Part shown: piece after piece, positions 1-10,965 of the stretch | Layout of the letters: every line of letters starts with the position of its first letter | Position numbering within the stretch: the first letter of the stretch is position 1 | The notes under the pieces: generated by a model | The model's database searches: none | What the model was told of the DNA's origin: nothing | Seen by the model: the letters and a program-made list of their open reading frames with translations, nothing else | Position numbers and translations under genes: made by a program | Origin: Sistotremastrum niveocremeum HHB9708 | Taxonomy: Eukaryota; Basidiomycota; Agaricomycetes; Sistotremastrales; Sistotremastraceae | Direction: 5' to 3' | DNA length: 64,000 nt | NCBI GenBank assembly: GCA_001630475.1 | Contig: KV419406.1 | Span: 422,991-486,990 of the forward strand

Positions 1-719
1 AGCATTGTCTTCCCGCACCCCGGTGGGCCATAGAGCAGAACACCCTTTGGGGCTCCGGTCAAGGCAGATGATGAAGTGAATAGATTGGGATATAATAAGG
101 GGAAAATGATGGTTTCTCGCAGCGAGCTCACGATCGGTTCAAGGCCGCCAATATCTGGTCAAATTCATTCAATTCCGGGACATGGCTGAAAATTGTAACC
201 GGATGCATACCTGAGAAGTTCACGGTGATATCTTCAGGATGAATGATCTCCGATGCTAACTGAGCTAAATGGAGAAGGATGGCATCAGAATCGTGCATAG
301 TGTGGCAGCGGATGCAAATGATCCTGAGGCGCACCTTCATATTCGTCCAGTTGGACCTCGGGTCTCCCCAACTTCTGCATTATCTGGTTCCCTTTTGCTT
401 GTAGTGTTCTTCGTTGCTTGCCTTCACCCATATGGTCCATTACGGTCTTTAGTGCCAATGATGAGTTGACCCGTAGTCGTGTAATGTATGAGATGACTCC
501 ACCATTAGACTATAGTATCCAGCTTCCTTCCAGACGGTTAGTCAGATCCCGTATGTCACAAAGGATCGTTGACGCACCAGCCAGTGTCGCGAGCATCATG
601 GCCACTGTTCCCCACAAATAGAAAAGCTTGTGAGACAACCGAAACATCATTAGAGCGATGAACGGTTGCTACTTACCATCTATGTACACTTTCTTATCTG
701 ATAATGAGAATGGCGACAT
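1..719 (-). CDS. MSP1: MSP1/ATAD1-like mitochondrial outer-membrane AAA ATPase (partial, N-terminal part)
   Basis: The family extracts mislocalised tail-anchored proteins from the mitochondrial outer membrane and peroxisomes. Read on the minus strand, the probable start is at 719 ([10 protein letters not shown]), followed by a donor at 676. A hydrophobic stretch near 560-620 ([14 protein letters not shown]) fits the N-terminal membrane anchor. Next come a basic linker ([10 protein letters not shown]), the block [12 protein letters not shown] (about 190-245), [19 protein letters not shown], and at 1-50 the Walker A segment [15 protein letters not shown]. That order and the GPPGCGKT form are characteristic of Msp1/ATAD1. 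The rest of the AAA domain (Walker B, arginine finger) lies beyond the left edge. The frame across the first intron was not resolved, so the exact first exon is uncertain. It is divergent from ALG11 with only 96 bp between start codons. Confidence 0.82.
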
Positions 720-815
720 GGTCGTCGACGATGTGAAAGGAAAGAAAAGGTTGCGCCGGCCGCGTCGCTCGACGACAGAATAAGCCCGAAGTGATGCTTA
801 CGTCATCAGCGTCTC
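720..815. promoter_or_regulatory. Short divergent promoter between MSP1 and ALG11
   Basis: Only 96 bp separate the two predicted start codons on opposite strands. The stretch holds a CG-rich core (gcgccggccgcgtcgctcg, about 752-771) and a cgtca-type motif near 800-805 (acgtcatc). I see no clear TATA box. The two genes probably share a bidirectional promoter; this is inferred from spacing only. Confidence 0.5.
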
Positions 816-2877
816 ATGCGTGACCCGTCATCGTTCGTGGTACCGCTCCTTCTCTTGCTGCTGCCGTTCTACTTTGGCGGTTCGGTCCTATACTTAGTAT
901 CACGCTGGGTGCTTCGTGGAGATGAAGGTCGTCGACAACGAGTGCTGAAGAGCTTGGCCGAGGCGGGCTACAGGTCTCAGTCTGGAGATCCGAGACTTGT
1001 TGGATTCTTCCATCCGTACTGGTCAGTCTTGACTACGTGCTACGTCAAGGGTCGTTCTGAATGTACTCAAGCGTGTCTCTGTTTGCAGCAATGCAGGAGG
1101 GGGAGGCGAACGCGTGTTGTGGACTGCTATTTCGTTCTTCCAGAGGACCGAGCCGGACGTAGTGAACGTCGTGTACACGGGTGACGTGGGTGTCTCAAAG
1201 GAGAAAATACTCGCAAATGTCAAGGTGGGTCCTATGATCTTGTCTTGAATACACGGAAGGCCGTAGCTGACGCCTGTGCTCCCCTTCACCCAGGATCGAT
1301 TCAACGTAGCACTCGATCCGCGGTCCATCCACTTTGTCTTTCTGAAATCGCGTGGCCTCGTCGAAGATTCTGCTTGGCCAATGTTCACCCTTTTAGGCCA
1401 AAGTCTGGGCTCCATGTATCTCGTTTGGGAAGCCATAACGCAACTTGTCCCTGATCTGTACATCGGTATCAAAAATTTGCCTCCGTCTGCTCCAAACGGT
1501 TTCGTCGCGTGAACACTGATCGACCTCGTTTATTTCCAGATACGATGGGTTATGCGTTCACTTTCCACGTTGTTCGCCTCTTATGCCACATCCCCGTTGG
1601 AGCCTATGTCCACTATCCCACTATCAGCACCGAGATGTTGAAACGAGTTCGTACGCGAACGGCCGGCCATACGAATTCAGGATCGATCTCTTCGTCCAAA
1701 CTTCTTAGCTCTGTCAAGCTCCTGTGCGTCTGATCTACCAACTTTCCACCGCCGATGAAATCTGACGGACTTTAGATACTATCGATTGTTTATGTTTTGC
1801 TATTCTCGCTCCCTACGGAAGGCCTCGTTTTTAATGGTTAATTCGACTTGGACAAAAAATCACGTTGACGCAGTCCTCCATCACAAAGATCCTCTCTTGA
1901 GCGTTTTTGCAGCCCCGCTGCTATATCTGCTACCTGCTGATGGTCAGAACTGGGAGCTATCAGACTGTAGCATTGTCTATCCGCCATGTGACACAAGTGC
2001 TATCGTCCCATTCAAACTCGAGGGCCGGTCTAGAATGATCGTCAGCATTGCACAGTTCAGGTTCGCAAAGAAGCTAGCGGTCTTTCTCCATTCAAACTGA
2101 CGCTCGAGAACAGACCTGAAAAGGATCACCCGGCACAACTACGTGCCTTTGCCGCTCTCTTAAAATCCTATCCGGAATACCGGGATCTCCGTCACGTGGT
2201 CCGTCTGGTCTTGATTGGGAGCGTTCGGAATCACGAAGACGAGGCAAGAGTGGCGGCGCTTCGGAGACAGGCTACAGATCTCGGCATCGAGGTGGGCATC
2301 ACGGCGTCCGGCCAACCTTCCCGCCGGCATTGTTTTGTTCATCATGCTTTCATTTGATTTTGACAGAATCAGATCGAAATTGTGGTCAACGCCCCATTTT
2401 CCTTGGCCTTGGATTATTTATCCAGAGCAAGCATTGGCCTCAGCACGATGCGAGACGAACATTTTGGGATTAATGTTGTTGAATTTATGGTGCGTTTCGG
2501 ACGGACCTGGTCATGCTGTCGATCGGGTACCTGACTCTCGGTTCACACCCCGTTTCAGGGGGCAGGTGTAATTCCAGTCGTTCACGCTTCAGGAGGGCCC
2601 CTGCATGACATCGTTGTACCTTACGAAGGCGGACCGACAGGCGAGTGGATCTCCGTTCTATTGTTCTATTTGGAAGATTCGAACTAGATTGTGCACAGGG
2701 TATCATGCGGCGTCGGAAGAGGAATTTGCGGATTGTTTGCATGAAGCATTAAAATTGAGTGGAGAGGCCGAGATCCAGATGCGCAGTCGAGCGAGAAAGA
2801 GAGCTGTGGATCTGTTTTCTGAGGCAGAATTTGAGAAAGGATGGGCACAGACATGCAAACGCGAATATTATGCTTGA
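816..2877 (+). CDS. ALG11: GDP-Man:Man3GlcNAc2-PP-dolichol alpha-1,2-mannosyltransferase ALG11
   Basis: ALG11 adds the fourth and fifth mannoses to the lipid-linked oligosaccharide on the cytosolic face of the ER. The N-terminus has a signal-anchor helix ([21 protein letters not shown]). The diagnostic [18 protein letters not shown] spans the first splice junction: exon 1 is 816-1021, exon 2 is 1089-1224 and exon 3 starts at 1294. Further blocks in order are [64 protein letters not shown], and the GT-B C-terminal donor-binding region [29 protein letters not shown] followed by [17 protein letters not shown]. The glutamate-rich HFGINVVE block is the E-X7-E-type motif of family GT4. About seven short introns; the stop is at 2875-2877. 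Length and order match the fungal family. Confidence 0.93.
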
Positions 2878-4088
2878 TTTTCGTCCAATTTTTTGAGATC
2901 TTGTGCTATGACGACCGCCGGAACGGATCCATAGAGATGGCACCAGCTCGGAGTCTAGAACCGAGGAAGACGAGTTCCTGTTCCTAATTAGTTACTAAAT
3001 AAGGCAAGTTTGATGTAAAAACTCGGTGTACGAATTCCGGAAAATCGAGCTTCGATCGCTTGAATTTCTTCTTTGTTTGTGCATGTTTGTGTCTCACTCC
3101 GAGTCCGAGAGCGGCTTTGGACGACCGACGAGTCCATCGATTCGAACAGTGCTGAAACCTCCCGTGCTGTCCAGATCCAGTCGTTCCGCGACATCCGTGT
3201 TTCAGTTCCCACCAAGGTCCGAGTCTCGATGCGAGCCACTGGAGTCTGTTGCATTCCAAAGTGCCAGGTCTCAGAATGCATCGCATTGAGCCAATCTCAA
3301 TGGCATGGGCCACAAGTCAGGGAAGCGAAGAATGCGTTGTCGTCATCACGAGCGTGTGAAATATTGCATGATTTTCTATTTGTCCATGGCCCACCCGCCG
3401 TTCCCCTCTTTCGTCTCCCGTCGTGGCATATATTTCTTACCCCGCATTCTCCTATAAAGATTTTTTTACCTCCTCTTCCTTCTTCCTGTCGTTCCCTTGA
3501 CCGGCCTGCGTGTTTGGACTCCCTCATAACATATTCTCGCCCTAAATTTCGCATCTGTCGATACCATTTGTATGCATACCAGACATTGACCATCTTCATT
3601 TCAAACCTCAAGTCTCAAGTTCTCTCCCGCCCCTCATTTCTTCTTCCGAGACCTTCCCGGCACGTCCCGCCTTCGTTCGAATGCACTCGTCCCGCTCTCA
3701 TCTCCTGAGCGGGACGAGTACTCCTCGTTCCCGACTCAGAACACCCGACACTACCATACAACCGAGACATGTCTCGCCCCCGCCTTTTTGGGCTATAATC
3801 GACTCTCCCGACACATCCACTCTTCCGCGATGTTATCCGACTGGCAATACTTTAAGAATTCATATATTTACTCCCTCCTTTTCGCAAGACAATTTTGCTA
3901 CCATACCCACACGCCCGTCAGGCCATCCCTCCGCCACCAGAAAACATCCCGCTCGCCTACGTCGTCCAGCTCGCGATACATCCGCTCCCTCTCACTTAAA
4001 AGGTAGCCTAATCCTCAAACCCTTTGACAACGGTCAGACTCGTGTACGTCTTTATCGCAAAATCGCACCTTGTCGTACCCTCGTCAAC
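2878..4088. other. Intergenic region and leader upstream of the Zn2Cys6 gene
   Basis: No convincing gene. From about 3400 the plus strand becomes CT-rich, typical of a basidiomycete promoter and 5' leader. A TATA-like box lies at 3453-3458. After it the first ATG (3572) opens a five-codon reading frame, and a second ATG at 3681 is in frame with the downstream gene with no stop between, so the true start could be there. Confidence 0.5.
3453..3458 (+). promoter_or_regulatory. TATA-like box of the Zn2Cys6 gene
   Basis: The TATAAA hexamer in cctataaaga is followed by a CT-rich tract, a common arrangement before fungal transcription starts. It lies about 630 bp before the preferred ATG at 4089 and about 230 bp before the alternative ATG at 3681. 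Confidence 0.35.
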
Positions 4089-6778
4089 ATGTCTCCATCG
4101 TCGACCATCCCTCCTTCTCCTCATTCCACCTCTCTCATCCATACAATCGGCCCATACATTCCCCTTTCCGACTCCGACTCTTCTTCATCTTCCTCTCCTA
4201 CACCTCCTCCCACCAGAGGTGGCAGATTTGAAGGCTTCCCATTGCTCGGCGCCCATCAAGAGGGCTTGTCGTCGCTTCGTTCGACCCAGCAATCGCAGAG
4301 TTCAGCACGCACGATCTACAACGTTCAGGGCTCCAATAAGTCGCAATTTCATAGTCGAAGTTCATCCAACGCTCCTCACCAACATCGAGGGCCATCGCCA
4401 GACATCCTCGCCGTTCATCGCGAAAAAGCTTTCAAGCAGTCCCCACCGCTCGCCAGCCGTCCGCTCATTGCCGAGTCGCCTCATTTTCTGCCATTCGTTC
4501 CGAGTGAGGGATCTAGGAGCCTGCGTCACATCCAACTAGCCGAGCCTATCGCAGAATCAGACAGTGAGTCTTAGATCATCTTTTGTTCCCCACCACAACC
4601 ACCTACCCTTTCGCTTCGCTACCTTATCCTACCCGAGCACCCGAGCGCATGTCATTCATGCCATGCGCTGTTTCTCTGGAGAAAAGCTTGCGCTGACCCT
4701 GACTTTTCCAGGGTCCCTTGAGTCCGACGGGAACGCCCGAAAAGAATTGCAGCAGGCCCAGATCTGGGAAGGTATGTGATTATAACACTTCGGATTTGCC
4801 GGTGAAAGCTAATCACCTCGCGTATCGCATACTAGATTGTTCCTCCTGCACTTCTTGCACGAGTTCGGCCATTAGCGAAGGTAATTGTCCAACTTCACCA
4901 CGACTTTGACACGCAGCTAAGGTCCTGCGACCTAGGTTCGCTTCAAGGCATTCGCTCTAGCGCTAAAAGAGATCGGCATGAGAAGTCACACAAAGGTGAT
5001 CGTCCCGGACTCATACCTGAAAGGATTTACACTTACCACTTCGTCATTTTTCTCTTCTTCCCAGCCCGTCACACTAGAGCGCCTATCGTCATCGTCCCCA
5101 AACAGGAAACGCAAATTGACTCAAATCACCGTCATCAGTCTCCTCCTTTCGCGAAAGATCACCTCAGAGTTCCAACCCCTCCCTGGATGGCAGACTCCGA
5201 CTCGAATCAGGACGCAGAAAACCCCTACTATGGGTCTTTCTCCTCCTCATCTTATCAGCAATCATCCACATCGCTTCCCCTTCCACCATACACCCCCCGG
5301 CGCACGCCTTCCCGCTCATCTCAAGCCAGTAGCAAAGGAAAACGCCGAGCTGGTGAGGACGACGACGAAGATGAGGAGGAGGAAGAAGGTGATGAGGGCG
5401 AGAAGAAGAAACGAAAGATCCAGAAGAAAGCTGCCATGGCCTGTCATTTCTGCAGAAGTAAGTCGAACTCTTTTGCCCGCGATCCATATATTTTGCTTCC
5501 TTTCTTCCCTACCTTTGTTCTTGTCGATCCTTTTCGGGAGTTTAATGCGGAAAGCGGATGTAGTCGCTTATCAGCGTTCGGGGTCTCACGTGAAACCTGG
5601 CTCACCTGAACCGGCGCTTCGGGTGCTCGCAGCTTTTATGAGCGTTCGCCGAGGGTCACCTCTGAAGGAAGTGGCACCTAGGCAACCCATCGCAGTCCGA
5701 ATGACTGAGCACTCGGTTCAGAGTTGCCTTTTATATGTCTTATGTTATTCGTTTCACCGGACGGGGAGTTTGCGGAGCTTACCGATCGACTCCATCCGTT
5801 TATTCGCCTCCTTCGCCGTCTTCATGTTTCCAATTGCTGACTGCTTTTTCACTTTCAGAACGCAAATTGAGATGCGATGGGAACCGGCCGACTTGCCACA
5901 CGTGCGAGAAGAAAGGAGTCGAATGTCAATGGGATCCTGCCCCTCGTCGTCGCGGTCCTGGAAAGAAGAATAGAAATGCGATGAGTCATGCGACAGCATC
6001 ATCAGCGGAACCTTCGCAACCTACCGCGTCAACGTCCACACTTGCTGGAGGGTCGAGCTCGTCTTCGCGCGAGAATTCTACGCCGTTCACCTCTTCGTCC
6101 AGGCGACAGCAGCAAAATCCAGTGCCACTACCCAATCCCTTCGCCCTCCCGCAGCCTCATCAGCATCCGCCTGTGGAAGAAGTCGCTGAGGAAGGACCAG
6201 TTCCTCACGGATATTATAATCCTCGATCTCGCCAGGCCTTACAGCGCCCTCAGCCACAGTATCCGCCGGAGCAGCACCAAGGGCAAAGGATCCTCGACAT
6301 CAATCCTGCACCATCACCTGTTCCTTCGCAAGGATCTGTGACCTTACCTTCGCTGCATAGTCTAGGATTATTAGACACTCCAGAACGCGCAACACGCCCT
6401 GTTCGTCCTTCGCCTTACGTGATGCCCGATGCGATGATGCAGGGTCCTCCGCCAGGCCCTCCTCCTCCATCGTACGAACAATATCGCAGTCCTCAGCATA
6501 CCCTACCCGCGATCCCGAATTTCGATGACGACGACGACGATAGGCCACCTAGACTCGTTCAGGCAAACTTTGAACAGATCGAAAATCTCCGACGCTCACA
6601 GGCATCATCGTCTCGAAGAGGACGAAGTACTGGACGGCCTCCGCTAGCTAGGGGAGGAGGATCGTCTCGTGGACGAGGGAGAGGAGGCCGGCCGGGCGAT
6701 GACGATCATGATGAAGGTACGGGTTCCATATTAGGGGCGTCTGGATATCGTACCGGCTTGCCTCCAAAGGGAACCTGA
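4089..6778 (+). CDS. Zn(II)2Cys6 fungal transcription factor
   Basis: Probable sequence-specific nuclear regulator. A six-exon model keeps the frame: 4089-4563, 4712-4771, 4836-4880, 4948-4995, 5065-5457, 5859-6778 (646 aa). The zinc cluster has spacing C336-X2-C-X6-C-X6-C-X2-C-X6-C363 (CHFCRKRKLRC, then DGNRPTCHTC, then EKKGVEC). It follows an acidic then basic stretch (about 285-330), is followed by RRRGPGKK (likely nuclear localisation and DNA contacts), and has a long Pro/Ser/Gln-rich C-terminal tail with a DDDDDD run and an RGRGRGG-type basic end. No fungal_trans middle homology domain is visible. The 401 nt intron splits the zinc cluster right after CR. The start at 4089 is chosen for its good context (caacATG); 3681 is an in-frame alternative adding 136 residues. 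The target pathway is unknown. Confidence 0.8.
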
Positions 6779-9700
6779 TGGGCCGCACTTAACAAAATCT
6801 CAGTCTCGTTTCACAAGTCTCTCTCACTTTACTTTATCTTCTCTTTTATTCAGAATTATATCTTCTCTCTTGTGACCTTCAGATAAAAAAACAACGTTAA
6901 CACCAATTGAAAGCGTAACTTAGATCCTTATAAGCTTACATTATTTCTTCTTGAATTTTTTCCATAACTTTACGCTCCATTTAACTTGATTGAATTTCTT
7001 GGCTTATTCTGTACTTGTTTTGCTCAGCTCTCGCCCAAGTTGCCTTCCTGTAGCTCCATACTGATCGCGTGTATGACTAAGTGGAAATTCAAAGGTTTTG
7101 GCTGTTCTGTTCGAAGATGAGAGCGACAAAGCGATCCAGAGCGCCCAGAGAGCGTGGAGGTGGTTGTGAGCAAGTGCGAGGTGGTTGACAATAGCAACGT
7201 TATTATTGTCGTTGTGTGATGCAGGACACAAGGGGGTGGACGTAAGTAATCTGCTTCCGTCCCGATCCGTGCAGGGTTGACCATAATTATTTACTTCCGT
7301 TCTCATCGCTAACAAGCGACTCGAGGTCGACCAGTATGACTGCCTCGTTGCTCTTTCTAGCTCCATATCGATTGAGCATCCACTCGGTCTATTTCTTGCT
7401 TTGGCGCTTTGTTCAAGATTTCCGCAATCCGCTGACTGTGCGGCACTTGTATTTCCAAACCCGAACATTACCACGACATCGATCGTGTTTGGGTATTTGC
7501 TCTCCGGGCCACGGTTTCCCTGGTCTTTGGATTGAAGACATCATACTCGTCATTCTGGCAAATCACTCCACCCACACCTCTATTTATTTTCTCCAAAAAG
7601 CTCCGTGATGAGGTTCCTCGACGGCTTCGTGATTTTATCACAAATCTGTTTGCTTAACTTTGCTATGAGCTATACCCCTTCCAACGATCTTGTTCTCTTG
7701 TGCGAAATAGCCTCGGATAAGCTTGATGCATCTTGATTATTTCTAAGTTCCTGAGCCGGTACCCCTTGGAGCATGCGTAATGACGTTAAAATCGGGACTT
7801 TGCCTGTCTCTTTTCGCTATGTGCTTGACTAAATTTGTTTGCCGATGTGACATCGCAGCGACTTTTTATTGGCTTGGTCAACACATCACTTGCGACACGT
7901 TGCCATTCTGTAGGAGCAAGCCGGAACATCCAGCTCCTTCCTGAGTCTGAGTTTTCGGAGATTTAAGGGTCTTATCAATTTGGCCGCCTCAAGCTTCTTC
8001 AATGCACAGCGACCGAGCGACGTAAGTGATCTTAAATGATGCACCGCAGCAATTGATTATCTTGGGCAGATTCAAATCACCGAGATTTGTTACTGATCAC
8101 GGGATCTCGAAAGAGAAAAGAAGTGGGACAGATTGGGATAGTGGAGAGCCAGAGACATCAGATCTTTCCAGTCTTTCCGATCACTCGTTCAGGGTCGAGC
8201 TGTCGTGACAGCAACATGTATTTACGATGGGAGGCGGTAAGCGCTCTCGAAACGGCAAGTTTTCCTCAAAGTGAGCCTTGTTGGCACGCCATCGGCCGAT
8301 CCTAGGGCTCCTCGAGGTCGACCCTGCTGCCTGTCATAAAATACTTGGTGTCTTATCGCCCTCATTGAAACGCTCCATGCTCCCAAACAAGGCTTGGGCC
8401 GGTTCCGTCTGGCCAAGCCGGAAATGCAGTTCAGCCCTGCGGATGCCGTGTTGACTGGGGTACGACTGATCGATTTACCAGTTCAGGTCGGGCGTAATGT
8501 ACCTCGCCGCAAAAGGCAACATAACATGTGGACACTTGGTAAAGCGGCCCGTGAAAGAAGCATTTCTCTCAGGTACGAGCGTCACATCCCGAACCCGAAC
8601 CCGCCTGCGCGAAACATGTCTGTTTCACTCCTGTTTTGTCCCCTCATGGCCACTTGACTCTCCAGCCTTTTTGTCTCGCCGAAATGTTTTATATGATCCG
8701 GCGTCGCATATTCGGGATAGTTCGGGCTTCGTACCACATTGTTCAACGCATTCCCGAGAAGCCGATAGAGGAAAAGAATATACAAGAACTGGGGACAAAT
8801 GGATAACGTGCCTGAAGCATGGCGCATTGCATGATAGTGCGTGAACAGCACCATTAGGCCGAACAGCGCAATGATCGTGTCATGACGAGATTCGGAAATT
8901 AGAAGGAAATCTCAGCTAATGAGATTTTTCTCCAGACCGTTCTCACAATAAAGAATAAAGATCTGAAATCTGGCTCGGTGCAGGTGATAAATTAAGATCT
9001 GAATATTTCTTCCGCGTAATCGAAACTAGGTCTTTCGAAGAAGCGATCTTGGAGCTCCAATAATAAGCGCTCAGGTTCGCAGCGGGCTGGACCGCTTGGA
9101 TACCCTCGCTTATTTTTTTCGACTAGTGACTCAAGGTTCGTGACGTGGTTTCGCTTGACGACATTTTTCGACAGTCGGTGCGCACACTTACACTCATGCA
9201 AAGCACAGACTGCTGATCGCGGAGGTCGGAGCGCCATTTCATCAAGTTTTTCATCTAACAAATCCCGACAGGGGTGTATTTTCCACTGATCCGGGATAAT
9301 GAAAAGCCCTCTGGTTAAGTTACTGCATATCTTCGGATTCGATGCGCATCACGCTGTGGCGCCTTCCACATTAGAAGTCCTGTATGATGCGTTGAGGCGG
9401 TCGAGGCGGTCAAGGCGGTCAGCAACGCCAATAGGAATATAAATCTAGGGGTCTAGACAACAGCGCATCCGTATCGTGATATACCGACGCGCTACGCACC
9501 CTGACGCTAAACCATTTCTGGCGATTGAGAGCTGTCAACTCCACACCGAGTCTCGACGATTATCGAGTATCTGCGACCTTTTAGCAAACTGATTGAGCCG
9601 CAGGTTTGCTATGTCTCTGGCAACTTTTGATTACACTCGGCCTCCATCGCAGTATACTCAGGCGGCAGGTCATCTGGTTTGCCACGACTTTTTCCCTCGT

Positions 9701-10082
9701 CTGCAGCCCTGCACCTTCTCAATTGATATACTATTCTGTGCATCGATCGGAACGTGGAATAGGGTCTGTACTTCCCAATTGAAACCCGATAGGCTTGAGG
9801 ACTACCATTCTGGTGCGAACCTGAGGTTCCCTATGGCTTGGCTCGTTCCGAGCCGACTTTTTCAGGACGAGCGAAAGAGGTTCGAGCGTCTTGGCTTTCT
9901 TCTGCAGCTTGTTCCTCGGATGATTCCTATCTCGCAGTGCTCACAGGCCATCTCCAAGACATAAATCACACGTCTCCTTTTGTACCGTTGACCCGCCAAA
10001 CTTGGAAGTGCGCCCCGAGGGCCGAGTGAAATGTTATTGATGTCTCAGGCTGGCCATGGTTATCCGCAGGCGACGATATATG
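6779..10082. other. Gene-poor tract, left part
   Basis: After an AT-rich probable 3' UTR (6840-6970) I find only short unrecognised reading frames on both strands, none with a family motif. The longest is 156 codons on the minus strand at 7004-7474. It may hold non-coding transcripts or decayed genes. A small 9-bp tandem repeat (ggcggtcga/ggcggtcaa type, about 9390-9420) is the only local repeat noticed. Confidence 0.4.
9392..9420 (+). repeat. Short 9-bp tandem repeat, about three units
   Basis: The sequence reads gaggcggtc, gaggcggtc, aaggcggtc in direct succession. This is minor simple-sequence structure with no assigned function. Confidence 0.6.
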
Positions 10083-10261
10083 TCATAATCCATTCTCCTT
10101 CCCAGAGGTTGTACAGTCGCTCGCTCCTATCGTTACTAATCCGAGGGCGAAGGAGGGCGAGGGCAAAATCGAGGGCGCGGACATAACGGGCGTTGAACCG
10201 AACGAACAGGAGGAGCGACTGTACAGACCTCTGGCAACAGAGAGGTTCCGATTCCGATCGG
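10083..10261 (+). repeat. Left arm of a long inverted repeat (MITE-like core)
   Basis: This about 180 bp arm reappears in reverse complement at about 10793-10965. Inside it lies a 133 bp core (10102-10234) bounded by its own imperfect terminal inverted repeats of about 25 bp: ccagaggttgtacagtcgct at the left, and the complement of gagcgactgtacagacctct followed by gg at the right. The interior is GC-rich with repeated gagggcg units. The family is unidentified; the nested terminal repeats resemble a non-autonomous DNA transposon. Confidence 0.7.
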
Positions 10262-10792
10262 CTTCAATTTGTCACGGCCGGTCACGCATCTCTGAAACTC
10301 CAGAAATATTCGACGATGCTTAGATCACGTTGTACGACCTCTTAAACAGAGAATAAAACATTTTATATAGTATCATAAAAGGACAGAGAAATATTCAGGA
10401 GAGTATGTATCTCGAAGTTTCCGAGAACTTATGTTTTGCAGCTAGAATGCCAACAAGAAAAAATGCCAATGCATGAAGAGTCCGCTTGTTCCCATTCTCA
10501 ATGAGCACTTTGGTTCGAGTTCGACTCGGAATTGAGTGTCATTGATGTTAATTCACAGAATACAAAGATATTGCGCAGACTTTCCGACCGTTGTTAACTT
10601 TTCTGAGGTCAAGATTTTCTACTTTGGTCATGCAATCCAGATTTCTCCAAGTGTAGATAGTTGATTGAGAAATATAACACTGTGTTGCATTATTTCATGT
10701 CGTACAAGACCTTTGATGCTATAACAAGTATGTTTTCCGTGAATAATTCAGCGAACCTCGGCCTGTCACGAAGTTTGGGCGCTTCAAACTCG
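10262..10792. other. AT-rich spacer between inverted repeat arms
   Basis: About 530 bp, markedly more AT-rich than the GC-rich arms on both sides (for example tttatatagtatcataaaa near 10362-10380). No coding potential recognised. Confidence 0.5.
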
Positions 10793-10965
10793 GATCGGAA
10801 TCGGAACCTCTCTGTTGCCAGAGGTCTGTACACTCGCTCCTCCTGTTCGTTCGGCTATACGTCCGCTAAGTCCGTCTCCCTCGATTGTCCTCCCTCGCCC
10901 TCGGATTAATAACGATAGGAGCGAGCGAGTGTACGACCTCTGGGAAGGAGAATGGTCATAATCCA
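10793..10965 (-). repeat. Right arm of the long inverted repeat
   Basis: Reverse-complement partner of 10083-10261, including the outer flanks (aacctctctgttg on one side, gaaggagaatggtcataat on the other). The core at 10818-10943 is bounded by ccagaggtctgtacactcgc and the matching gcgagtgtacgacctctgg. The arms differ by scattered substitutions and a few indels, so this is not a very recent duplication. Confidence 0.7.

Noticed and set aside
3681-4088. In-frame upstream ATG that would extend the Zn2Cys6 protein by 136 residues
   Set aside because: The ATG at 4089 has a better context and the upstream stretch looks like a CT-rich leader; kept only as an alternative.
7004-7474. 156-codon minus-strand frame in the gene-poor tract
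   Set aside because: No motif, no splice support and low-complexity composition; treated as chance.
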